NCBI GenBank assembly: GCA_028751875.1
Contig: CM054157.1
Span: 2,926,014-2,990,013 of the forward strand
DNA length: 64,000 nt
Direction: 5' to 3'
From: Rapana venosa
Lineage: Eukaryota; Mollusca; Gastropoda; Neogastropoda; Muricidae
Made by a program: the position numbers and the translations under genes. Under the pieces are notes generated by a model that was given only the letters and a program-made list of their open reading frames with translations, had not been told where the DNA came from and searched no databases. Below, piece after piece: positions 44,395 through 54,794 of the stretch (within the stretch, counting starts at the first letter, position 1; the number at the start of each line of letters is the position of its first letter).

Positions 44395-44894
44395 NNNNNN
44401 NNNNNNNNNNNNNNNNNNNNNNNNNNNNNNNNNNNNNNNNNNNNNNNNNNNNNNNNNNNNNNNNNNNNNNNNNNNNNNNNNNNNNNNNNNNNNNNNNNNN
44501 NNNNNNNNNNNNNNNNNNNNNNNNNNNNNNNNNNNNNNNNNNNNNNNNNNNNNNNNNNNNNNNNNNNNNNNNNNNNNNNNNNNNNNNNNNNNNNNNNNNN
44601 NNNNNNNNNNNNNNNNNNNNNNNNNNNNNNNNNNNNNNNNNNNNNNNNNNNNNNNNNNNNNNNNNNNNNNNNNNNNNNNNNNNNNNNNNNNNNNNNNNNN
44701 NNNNNNNNNNNNNNNNNNNNNNNNNNNNNNNNNNNNNNNNNNNNNNNNNNNNNNNNNNNNNNNNNNNNNNNNNNNNNNNNNNNNNNNNNNNNNNNNNNNN
44801 NNNNNNNNNNNNNNNNNNNNNNNNNNNNNNNNNNNNNNNNNNNNNNNNNNNNNNNNNNNNNNNNNNNNNNNNNNNNNNNNNNNNNNNNNNNNNN
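44395..44894. other. Assembly gap, 500 N
   Basis: Exactly 500 N, between a SINE-B body and the start of the LINE-C remnant. The LINE's 5' end is lost in it. Confidence 0.98.
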
Positions 44895-44979
44895 CTTGAA
44901 CCTTGACAGAAATGGAAATAAACTCTGGAGGCTCACTACAGCCATGGATTATGAGGACACAAGATCAGCTCCTATCATG

Positions 44980-45020
<41 letters not shown>

Positions 45021-46714
45021 AGAACATAGTCACAGGGAGGAATGCAGCACACTGCCTCGTGGGACAACCACAAGCAGGCCTACAATATCTCAGGATAGGA
45101 ACAGACAAGTTCATGTTTACATGAAGAACCACCAAACCTGCCAAGATCCCTCAGAGTACACGAACAGACCTTTCTGTTATTACAACACAAAAAGGCGTTA
45201 GAAGAAACCCTTAATACCTTGAAGCCTAAAAAAAATATCCTGGCCCTGACAAGACTTACCACGGAGATGCTGGAACACCTTGGCACCAGAGCAAAACCCA
45301 AACTCCTAGACACCCTCAGCAAGAGCTGGAGGTCAGGGCATGTTCCACAAAGGTGGTGAAAGGCTGATGTGGTACCTATCCACAAGTCTTAACAGGATCA
45401 AACACAAGCCTGACAGGTACCATCCTGTCAGCCTTACGAGCTGTGTAGGTCAGCTCAAGGGGTGACTGATCATTACTCACTTAGTGTGGCCCCTGGAGAA
45501 CATCATCATTACTCCACAGCAGACAGGATTTAGACAACATCATTCTACAGAGGACCAAGAGGCTTACATAGCCCAGAAGAACGAGGATGGTTTTCAATAC
45601 AAATACAACGCATGCTGACAGTATGGGTAGACATGGAGAAGGCCTACGATAAAGTCTGGAAGGATGGGCTCGGCCTAAAACTCCAAAAGAGGGGTGTGAC
45701 TGGATGAATGTGCCGGTGGATCTCCCAATACCTGACAAATAGGAAGGCTCGAGTCCACGTGAATGGAGCATACAGCCGGAAGAAAATACTGAGAGAGGGA
45801 GTCCCCAAGGGAGGTGTCTTGAGCCCTACCCTGTTCCCGATTTTCATAAACGACACTGTCAGAGATTTACCAAGAAAAGTCCAAGGACTCATATATGCCG
45901 ATGACCTTGTCCTGTGGTGCTCAGAGGAATATCTTACGATGGCCAGCTACAGACTACAGCAAGCACTAAACATTCTTGAAGCATGGACAGAACAGTGGCT
46001 TGTGAAAATCAATGCCCAAAAGACAAAGTACACTATCTTCAGCCTCTCAATCAGAGAACAGAAGGCCAACCTGTGTATAATTGGGCAGGCCTTGCTTGCT
46101 GTGGAATATCCCCACCTATCTTGGGGTGATTTTTGACATACGACTGACAAGGAAGCTGCAGACTACCAAAACAGAAGCCAGTGCCAAAGTACTGCCTGCC
46201 CTTATGAAAAAACTGGCAGGAACGACCTGGGGTGCAGACGCCACAACTCTTTAGAGGCTGGTAGAATAAGACCATTGCCTGAAAATGGCATGACAGCATA
46301 GGGCGCTACTGCCAAGTCCAACTTTGATCGAGTTAGGAAGGAGCAGAATCAGGCAACCTGCATCCTCTCAGGGGCCATTAAATTAACACCAATATCAGAG
46401 CTCGAGACCATCACAGGACTCCAATCTCTAGAAAATTGCAGAGACACATAAGATTCTTACCCAGACTGCCAAATTCAACAGGCTTCAAGACCACTGCATG
46501 AAAGAAAGACTTCCCAACAAACCAAGGGGCGATTTAAGCGAGGCAGCTTCACTCACCAGAGCAGGATACTGGAACAACAACATCAGGACATCCTTAACCA
46601 TGACCCCAAAGTGATCTCTCGATGTCTAGCTGTCCTGGCCTGGAGTGAGGGGGCTTCTGCCTTCGTTCAGTTCAACATCCCTGGTGTAAGTCCAAAATTT
46701 AAAAAAATATTTAA

Positions 46715-47063
46715 AATTTTTATTTTATTCTTTTATATCGAAGATAATGGAATAAGCACTTATGTGCTTTTATAATCCAGTCCCCGTGTGTATGCGGTTT
46801 TGTCAATTCTGTCATCTCTTCCCACCAGCACACAATGGCCTACTCTTACGAAAAGCGGAACAGGATTTAACCTGTGCGCAAGATGTTCTGCGTGCGTTCG
46901 CACACGGGACCTCGGTTTATAGTCTCATCTGGATGACTTTTGGGGAGAGTGGAGTCTGCACTGAAGTTAACTCCAGGGAAAAATATCTCCTTGAATGAGA
47001 TTCGAACCCGGGTTGTCAGATTGCAAGTGCAATGTTCTAACCACTAGGCTATCCCGTTCCCCT
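46715..47063 (-). mobile_element. SINE-A copy inside LINE-C
   Basis: Clean full-length copy: tail near 46735, head at 47062. LINE-C reads through to 'aacatccctggtgtaagtcc' on the left and resumes on the right after 'cccctggagtgcccc', a possible imperfect target duplication. Confidence 0.88.
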
Positions 47064-47508
47064 GGAGTGCCCCCCTTCCCCCCCAAAAAAAATGTCCTAG
47101 ACCCTTGAACATCTCCAGACCCATTACCCGAAAGACCTGTGAACCTATGTCTATACTGATGGCTCTGCTGAGGATGCAGTGAGAAATGGAGAAGGCAGGG
47201 GTCTATATCCATTACCCTGACGGCAGAGAAGATAGGATTAGCTTTGTAACTGGCCTCTCTACAAAGTAAGAAGAACGCATGCAGAACATCTTCCTTACTA
47301 CAAAGCCGAGGCAGTAGCCATAGAAAGAGCAGCAACCCACATCATAGCCAGCCCATAATATACATCCCACAGAGCAGTTGTCTTCTTGACAAGATGCCCT
47401 GTCTGGATCACAGGCGCTGAAGTCCAACACAGAGATACACTGACCTAAACGACCTGTCCTCCACACTGGCCTCCCTCTGCAGGAGTTAGGCATACAGTAG
47501 AAGTCCTG

Positions 47509-47664
47509 ATGAATGACTCGGCACTACTGCGCAGAGCCGAGGAGGACCGAGATGGATGGAGGAGGAGGCTTACCACGGCATCGTCTTTCGTGTCTCCTCC
47601 ACCATCGCCAAGGTCACGGGACTTATGATGATGATGATGATGATGACGACGATGATGATGAGTA
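47509..47664 (+). mobile_element. 5'-truncated LINE end with (GAT)n tail inside LINE-C
   Basis: Splits the RNase H segment between 'gttaggcatacagtagaagtcc' -type sequence and 'agtcctgcatgcagtggatc'. 'agtcctg' appears on both sides. The insert contains an RTE-like C-terminal pattern (RRAEEDRDGWRR) and ends in (GAT)n. Confidence 0.6.
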
Positions 47665-47912
47665 GTCCTGCATGCAGTGGATCCCCTCCTTCCACTGCAA
47701 CGTGCTCAGCAACGAGACTGCTGACTAACTCCTCCCTGGCAAAGGAGGGGCAGGCACGAGGCAAGAGCAGCTGGATGGACAGGTCGGTCAAGTTTTTTCT
47801 GAAGCCAAGACCGTCATCAAGGCCAAGTAGCACACTAAGTGGAGAAAAAAAAAGAAACCAACATCCACACTACAACAGGTAAGATATGACAAGGGGGGGG
47901 GGGGGGGGGGGG

Positions 47913-48243
47913 GGATGGGATAGCCTAGTGGTTAGAACATTGCGCTCGCATTCCGACGACCCGGGTTCGATTCCTGTTTAAGGGAGATATTTTCCTCTGG
48001 AGTTAACTTCAGTGCAGACTCCACTCTCCCAACAGTCCTTCGGATGAGACTATAAACCGAGGTCCCATGTGCGAACGCATGCAGAACATCTTGCGTGCAC
48101 GTTAAAATCCTGTTCCGCTTTTTGTAAGAGTAGGCCATTGTGTGCCGGTGGGAGCAGATGACAGAATTTACAAAAACCGCAAACACACGGGGACTGGATG
48201 TAAAAAAAAGCACGTGAGTGCTTATTCTATAATCCTCGATAAC
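47913..48243 (+). mobile_element. SINE-A copy inside LINE-C
   Basis: Head 'gatgggatagcctagtggtt' and body to 'ctataatcctcgataa', bounded by a G run (47894-47913) and a C run (48245-48269). These runs may be assembly artefacts or remains of the junction. Confidence 0.85.
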
Positions 48244-48503
48244 CACCCCCCCCCCCCCCCCCCCCCCCCAAACCAAAACAAGAACAGGTCTGTAGATTCA
48301 GACTCAGGACAGGTCACGACCGTCCAAACCGCCATATGTATTATGCATACACAACTCTACACAGGCCATACAGAAGAGTGCCCATGCAAGACTGACAGCA
48401 GCCAGACAACAGACAACGCCCTGCAGTCCTGCTTTCTGTACAAGACACTCCCAAAGAGGATCTGGCCTGACCCCACCCCACTGCTCATGAAACTGGGTAA
48501 AAA

Positions 48504-48794
48504 GGTAAAGGAGTCCCATAACCTATATTAAGGTCGTAGGGGAGCGAGGCGTCAGAGACCTCACTTCTCTAGGGCCAGCATATTGAGGGCGGCGCCCATC
48601 TCCTCTCCCTCGCTGCTTTACCTTCCCTGACCCTAAAGAGGGCAGGTACCCATTTACAGCTGGGTGAACTGGGGGAACTGTACTGAAGCCAAGGCGCGCA
48701 AACGGTCACCCATCCAACTGGTAACCACGCTCGACGCTGCTTACCTTGGCTGGGGGAAAGCGAGTGCTCCGACCACTGAGCTATCCCGTCCCGA
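48504..48794 (-). mobile_element. SINE-B copy, full length
   Basis: The minus strand shows head 'cgggacgggatagctcagtg', 5S-like segment (48695-48745), body, and 3' end 'atgggactcctttacctttt'. It adjoins the end of LINE-C. Confidence 0.9.
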
Positions 48795-48834
48795 AACTCT
48801 ATGGGGGAAAAAATCAACTCTTATTTTTATTTAT

Positions 48835-49068
48835 TTTTTTTATTTTATTCTTCTTTTATATCGAGGATAATGGAATAAGCACTCATGTGCTTTTTTTTTT
48901 ACGTCCAGTCCCCGTGTGTATGCGGTTTTGTAAAATTTTGTCATCGGTTTCCACCCATGCACACAATGGCCTACTCTTTCGCAAAGCGGAACAGGATTTA
49001 ACGTGTGCGCAAGATGTTCTGCATGCGGTTCGAACACGGGGCCTCGGTTTATAGTCTCATCCGAACTA
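48835..49068 (-). mobile_element. SINE-A copy, head missing
   Basis: Tail near 48860 to core at 49066 ('tatagtctcatccgaa'). C runs follow at 49101-49180. Confidence 0.88.
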
Positions 49069-49289
49069 CACATTTTCAGCCACTCCTGGTTTACTAGCCG
49101 TCCCCCCCCCCCCACCCCCCTCCTCCCCCCACCAAAATCTCCTTGAACTTGAACACCCCCCCCCCCCCCCCCCAACCTCAACCCCCCCCTCCCCAAATCT
49201 CCTTGGCCTTGACCCGATCTTCACACTGTCAGCTGAGCTGAAGAACAAACTGTAATGGTACTGTAGGGTTTTTGCTCTTCAAGCTTGAT

Positions 49290-49590
49290 TGGTGCTTACT
49301 CATTCAAGCGTTGTTTTTCTTCTCTCTCTCTCTCTCTCTCTCTATTGCGTTTTCAAACCTTTATGACTTAAGAAGGCTGTTGCTCTCTGACACATTCGAG
49401 CGTTGTTTTCCTTTTCTCTCTCTCTCTCTTTCTCTCTATTGCGTTTTCAAACCTTTATGACTTAAGAATGTTGTTGCTCTCTGACACATTCGAGCGTTGT
49501 TTTCCTTTTCTCTCTCTCTCTCTCTCTCTCCTCTCTCTTTCTCTCTATTGCGTTTTCAAACCTTTATGACTTAAGAAGGTTGTTGCTCTC
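49290..49590. repeat. Three tandem copies of a ~95-110 bp unit
   Basis: Each unit has 'cattcgagcgttgttttcct', a (CT)n, then 'ttgcgttttcaaacctttat' and 'gacttaagaaggctgttgct'. Units begin near 49301, 49392 and 49484. The length differs by the CT tract. Confidence 0.85.
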
Positions 49591-49895
49591 TCACACATTT
49601 GGTTGTTTTTTTCTACTAAGTGTTTTAGTTTTTCGGTGTTTTACATCTTCTTTGCTGGACAAAACCAAGGCCAGCATTGTAATTGGCCCCGTTAATAGTT
49701 TTCACACTTTAAAAAAAAAAAAAATTGTCCACTTTTACCTCGAACTTTTTGCTCTCTCACACATTTGGTTTTTTTTTCCGAAGTGTTTTCGTTTTTCGGT
49801 GTTTTCCATCTTTGCTGGACAAAAACCAAGGCCAGCTTTGTAACGGTCCTGTCAACAATTTTCACACTTTAAAAAAAAAAAAAAAGGAAAAAAAA
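49581..49895. repeat. Two tandem copies of a ~163-bp unit
   Basis: 'tgctctctcacacatttggt' at 49583 and 49749, each followed by 'ttttcggtgtttt', 'ctttgctggacaaaa..ccaaggccagc' and 'ttttcacactttaaaaaaaa'. It follows directly on the previous array and shares 'gctctct.acacatt' with it. 49895-50188 has C and T runs and nothing else recognised. Confidence 0.8.
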
Positions 49896-50188
49896 GTTCC
49901 ACTTCCACCTCAAACTTACCAGAACTGAATGAAGAAAGGGGAGGGAAGATATGCTTAAATATGCTTCATTCCCTCCCCCCCCCCCCCCCCCCCCCAAATA
50001 AAAGTGACTTTCTGTTGCAGCCATGTGGCTTCTGCTGCCGTTCTCTGTAAAAATAATTCTTGAAAACTTCTGTGGCACAATCCAAAAACTGGCATCATCT
50101 ATTTTACTTTCTAGTTTTTTTCTGATTTTTAATTTTTTTTTTTTTTTTTTTTTTGGGGGGGGGGGTTCGTTTTCAATGTTTTTTGCCC

Positions 50189-50540
50189 CGAAGTCAGAAT
50201 GGGGCTACCTTAATGGTGGATAAAAAGGGACACATACACAACAGTCTCGCCATTGCCTCAGATCTGTAGCCGAGGAATGGAGGGGGACAAAAATCATATC
50301 ACCGTTTTGCAGAACATCTTGCCCACACATTGAAACCAGTTCCACCTTTCAGGACAGTAGGCCATCCATTGCATGCCGATAGGAATGAATGACAATAATA
50401 AATAATATATAAAAAACACAGGCACGATGGTGGCATGTTTAGACATCATTCCTCTAAAGTTGGAAACCTTAGTGACGGGCAAAAATGGTCACACATGCGA
50501 GATCTCACCATTGGTGAACCTCGGAGACCTAACTGAAAAA
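50189..50540. repeat. R6 - SINE-A fragment - R6
   Basis: R6 at 50189-50285 ('cgaagtcagaatggggctac'), a 95-bp SINE-A middle piece at 50304-50398 ('gcagaacatcttgcccacac'), then a second R6-like piece at 50425-50540 ('atctcaccattggtgaacct'). 50541-50600 is (TA)n and (AC)n. 50601-50858 shows nothing recognised. Confidence 0.6.
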
Positions 50541-50858
50541 AAAAAAAAAAGATATATATATTATATATATATATATATATATTCACACACACACACATAC
50601 GTATCGCCATTTCCCATTCGATTTGGGCCTGTTACCAAACACAAATCTCTTGCATGAAAGTGAACAACATAACCCTATCCAAAACTTTGTTTGCACGATA
50701 AACACTTATCCAACTTCTGTACTAGAGAAAAGACCAGATGTGGCTGACGGTATGGGATGACAAGAATATACTCAGCATGCACTCTGAAACCTGGAGGGGG
50801 ATGGGCTCCGCCTGGTTCACCTTACCCTCGACACATCGCCTGACAGTTCAAGCTAGCC

Positions 50859-51278
50859 AGGGGGCAAGTTAGCCTGGTGGTTAGAATGTTGCGCCCGTGA
50901 TCTGAACGCCTGGGTTCAACTTCAAACCACTACTCAGAAGCCCATTTTAGGGATCTTCCCCTGGAGTTAATATCAGTGCTGACTCCACTGCCCCAAAAGT
51001 CCTTTACATAATAATACATAATAATGTATGGAATTTATATAGCACTGAATCTTGTAAAGCAACAAATGAGACTTTAAAGTGATGTCCTGTGTGTGAACGC
51101 ACACAGAACATCTTCCAGACATGTTAAAACCTGTTCTGCCTTTCTGGAAGAGCAGGCCATTGTGTGCCGGTGGAAACAGAAGACAAAATTTACAAAACCG
51201 CATACACATAGTGACTGGATGTAAAAAAAAAAAGTACAGAAGTGCTCCATCATTGTCCCAAACATAAAAGAACTTAAG
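50859..51278 (+). mobile_element. SINE-A3 copy split by an L2-tail
   Basis: Head 'gcaagttagcctggtggtta', extra A3 segment 'actcagaagcccattttagg' and body to 51005. An inserted L2-tail occupies 51006-51066 ('tttatatagcactgaatctt'). The body resumes at 'atgagactttaaagtgatgt' and runs to the end near 51278. Confidence 0.85.
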
Positions 51279-51339
51279 TTTTTTCAAAAATAATGTATAT
51301 ATAGTTTCAGTGAGAGCCTGAATTTTCTTCTTCATCAAA

Positions 51340-51560
51340 CTCTCAAACAGCCACCTCTGTTGTCTGTCATAAAAGCGAAAATGCTTTGCGCTGCCGTTGA
51401 GCGCCTGAAAAGTCAGGCCTAGTGCATCTGACTTTGGCGAGGGAGAGAATTCTTTTATCTTTATTTTTTTTCTGGTAGAAAGCCAGGAGAATGGACCAAG
51501 ATGGCAGAAAAAAATAGACAAGAAGGAGGTGTCAGGGAGAAATGGAACAAGGCAGAAACA
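51340..51560 (+). repeat. R5 dispersed repeat
   Basis: 'cataaaagcgaaaatgcttt', 'gcgctgccgttgagcgcctg', 'gcatctgactttggcgaggg' and 'aatggaacaaggcagaaaca', in the same order as 56905-57140. Confidence 0.7.
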
Positions 51561-51584
51561 CACACACACACTGTGACACACATC

Positions 51585-51632
51585 CATTTCTAATATCACT
51601 TCGAGTGAACAGACGTTAAATTGAAGATTGAA
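51585..51632 (+). repeat. 3'-end fragment of the LINE seen at 54895
   Basis: 'ctaatatcacttcgagtgaa' and 'cagacgttaaattgaaga' match the 3' end at 55733-55770. Confidence 0.6.
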
Positions 51633-51656
51633 CACATCCATTTGACAATTACCATT

Positions 51657-51662
51657 TTTATT
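51657..51662 (-). promoter_or_regulatory. Possible EXOSC6 poly(A) signal
   Basis: AATAAA on the minus strand, about 190 bases past the proposed stop. Placement fits, but the motif is frequent in AT-rich DNA. Confidence 0.3.
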
Positions 51663-51855
51663 CAAACATTCTTAAAAAAACCCACAACACATTCTTGTCT
51701 TTAAATTTTCACCCTCCTCCTCTCTCTCTTCTCCCCCTCTCACTCACACACACACCCAATTAAAAAGCAAGATTCCAAAAAGAACTTCCCCCCCCTACCT
51801 CCCCCCCCCCCCCCCCCCCCAGGGCATTCTTTCCAGTTCACCGGGCTAAAAAAAA

Positions 51856-51941
51856 CTAAGCATCCTTTTTTCCTCCGACCTTGAACGACCTTGACGACGT
51901 TTCCTGACACCGGGTACACTTCTGGCAGTGTTCTGGCACTG
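51856..51941 (-). CDS. EXOSC6: EXOSC6 probable last exon, frame damaged
   Basis: The acceptor 'cacccccacag' lies at 51942. One frame reads EHCQK, the next frame VYPV...VVKVVQGRRKK. Together they resemble the expected C-terminal helix (C-Q-x-x-Y-P-V...basic end), but they are in different frames, and neither is the phase 0 left by the previous exon. A stop in the EHCQK frame is at 51856-51858. Two small indels would explain this. The neighbourhood (51.75-53.5 kb) has C runs and blurred SINEs, so consensus error is more likely than gene death. The exon choice itself is tentative. Confidence 0.4.
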
Positions 51942-54763
51942 CTGTGGGGGTGGCAGCAACACACACACAAAAAACCCATACATACCACACATCACACACA
52001 AAAAACAACAGATACACCAAACCACACACCATACACAGACACATACACCATTTACACACACATACACACACACCACACACATACACACACACACATACAC
52101 ACCACACACATAAAAACATACACACACACACAACACACACATACAACACTCACCCACACATACATCACACACACCACATACACACATACATACCACACAC
52201 ACAACAGACACAACAACACCCACACCACTCACACACATCCTACTTTAGTAGGCTCCATCATCTTGTTAGTCAGGGTTGCGCTCAAGGTGTTTTATACTGC
52301 AGAGCGAAAAGCGGGTAAGTAAGTATGGGGGAAAAAAGCTGTACCCACAGCAGACCCCCCCCCCCCCTTTCTCCACATTGCGGAATGGTCCTTTAGAAAG
52401 GCAATCCCCGATAATACAAGGGTTCCAGAATCGCGCAGAATTTCAGAGCGATGCGTATACAGCCTAAGACATTAATAGGCCGGGGGTCGTTTTAAAATTT
52501 TTTCTTTTTTTACATACATACATGCAACATAACACATAATACAACATACATATGATATATCACACACCAACATATATTAACACACACACATACATACAGC
52601 ATACACCACAAATAAAACCCGTTTTTTAATGAAACATACAGGATTGAAAAAGTTTTGTCCAAAAAACCGACAAATTTTATCTCTTTTTTTTTTAAGCACC
52701 AAAAACCAACCCCCCCGAAAAAAAAAAAAACAAAAACTCACAACCTGTCTTAAAAAAGATAAAAAAAAAAAAAACAGAGTTAAAAAAAAAAAAAAGTATT
52801 TTATATATAATCTATATAATGTATATATATGTGTGTATATATTTTGCCATTTTCCCGGCCCGCCCAAAGCCCCAATTATCTAAACAGGTCACCATGCTGC
52901 GCATGCCGACTCCACCCCCCGAAAGTCCTTTAGAAAAAACTAAAAACCAAGGGCCCGTGTGAAACTGGTATCTAGAGGTAATCACCGCCCCGAATCTGAC
53001 GACCGGGTTCGATTTCCCCTTCAAGGGGAATTTTCCCCTGGGGTTAACATAGTGGAAAACCCCCTCCCCTAAAAAATCCTTTGGATAGACATAAAACCCA
53101 GGCCCCCTTGGGGAAACCACGCAAAACATCTTTCGCACATGTTAAAATCCTATTCCCTTTTCAAGGTAGGGCCTTGTGTCCAGTGGGAACAGACGACAAA
53201 GTACAAAACCCATACACACGGGGCTGGGGTAAAAAAACACATAAGTGCTTATTCCCTTTTCCTCAAAATAAAAGAAAAAAATAAAAAATAAAAGATTTTT
53301 GAAAAGAAAGCGAAAGTCCAGGTTTTAAGTATGTGGGGGTTCGATCCCCATTTGTGCCCGAAATTTTTTCCTTTTTATAGCGGCGGGGGCTGTCTTAATG
53401 AGCCGATAAACCCCGGTCCCAGTGCAATACTCATTTAGGCTGTAAAAGAAAAACCCACCAACAAAAAAAGTTTTGTCCCCGGCAAATTCTTTCAAAAAGC
53501 CTTGACAAAACCCAAAATTTTATACAGACTGAAAAAAAAAAGGTGGTGCGAATTGTGGCGACATCAGAGCTCTCCAGGTGGAATGCGATACAATACAAAA
53601 CAATACAATGCAATGCAATGCCATACAATACAGTACAATACAATGCAATACAATACAGAACAGCATAATACAAAATAACAGTACTACACAATACAATGCA
53701 ATACAACACAAAACAATACAGTACAGTGCAATCCAATACAATGCAATAAATAAAATACAAAGCAATACAATTTAATACAACACATACAACACAATACAAC
53801 ACTATACAACACAACACAGTACGGTACCAAACCCATACAACTCGATCCAACACCACGGCTCACCTGAGTCAACAGCTCCACCTCAGTGTCACCTTGGAAA
53901 CAGACGGCCGACACCTGGCCGATGGAGGGCATGAAGGCCAAGGTCAACTCCCCACCTGGCCGCCCTCCTGAAGCCTGCACCTACACCAGATTTCACATTT
54001 CAAGATTTCATTCCCCTTCGACCCATCTTGGGCCATAGTCCTTCGGATGAGACTATAAACCGAGGCCCTGTGTTGGAACGCATGCAGAACATCTTGCGCA
54101 CACGTTAAATCCTGTTCCGCTTTTCGGAAGAGTAGGCCATTGTGTGCCGGTGGAAACAGATGACAAAATTTACAAAACCGCATACACAAGGGGACTGGAT
54201 GTAAAAAAAAGCACATGAGTGCTTATTCCCTTATCCTCAATGTAAAAAGAATAAATAACAGAAGATTTCAGTTAACAAAATCAACAGTAACACATATAAT
54301 CTTCTTCTTCTTCCTTTTTTGTCATGTTTCTCCCAAAAGGGGAGGTTTGACATTGATGAGACTTCTCCGTATCTCTCTGTTTTGAGCTTCCTCCTTATTT
54401 ATGCCCCTTTCTCTGAGATCATCTGCGATACAGGCAGCCCAGGTCTTGCTAGGTCTTCCCTTTGGTCTCTTTCCATCCACTACAAAGTTCATTGCTCTTT
54501 ATCCGCATTAATAAAATCATTGCTCTTTATCCGCATTAACAAAATAAGTTTACAACATTAAAATTTGTCAGAAATAGCAAAACAAGTCATACAGTCAACC
54601 TTTCAATCAATGTCATGCAAACTTTACTCTTTAACTATAAATCTGCTAGGTTTTGACACACACGTGCATGCACACACACTCACATATATACACACACACA
54701 CACGCATACACATACACAAACACACACAGACACACATGCACGCACAGACACACACACACACAT

Positions 54764-54794
<31 letters not shown>

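Larger units (their letters stand above)
44895..48503 (+). pseudogene. LINE-C: decayed Jockey-like LINE with RNase H
   Basis: Many stops and frameshifts, but domains are in order. The pre-RT region has LWRLTTAMDYEDTRSAPIM (44920-44980), then a (GA)n. The reverse transcriptase spans 45230-46300, with YHPVSLTSCVGQL, QTGFRQHHSTEDQ, VDMEKAYDKVW, a 142-codon open stretch from 45708 (REGVPKGGVLSP, IYADDLVLWCSEE with the Y-A-D-D box) and TYLGVIFDIRLT. A thumb-like region covers 46300-46690. RNase H fragments lie at 47130-47300 (YTDGSAEDAVRNG) and 47668-47760 (LQWIPSHCNVLSNETAD), and a cysteine-bearing C-terminus at 48290-48500 (EECPCKTDSSQTTDNALQSC). Three later insertions interrupt it. The 5' end is hidden by the gap. 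It is non-functional. Jockey versus I-type clade is uncertain because RNase H is present. Confidence 0.85.

Noticed and set aside
52250..52310. 'ctctgcag' acceptor with a short following frame as EXOSC6 last exon
   Set aside because: None of its three frames continues the phase-0 frame without an early stop, and none resembles the MTR3 C-terminus as well as 51856-51941 does.
53431..53856. 141-codon minus-strand frame with YCIVLYCV-type repeats
   Set aside because: It is the (AATAC)n array read through. The true coding exon begins at 53864.
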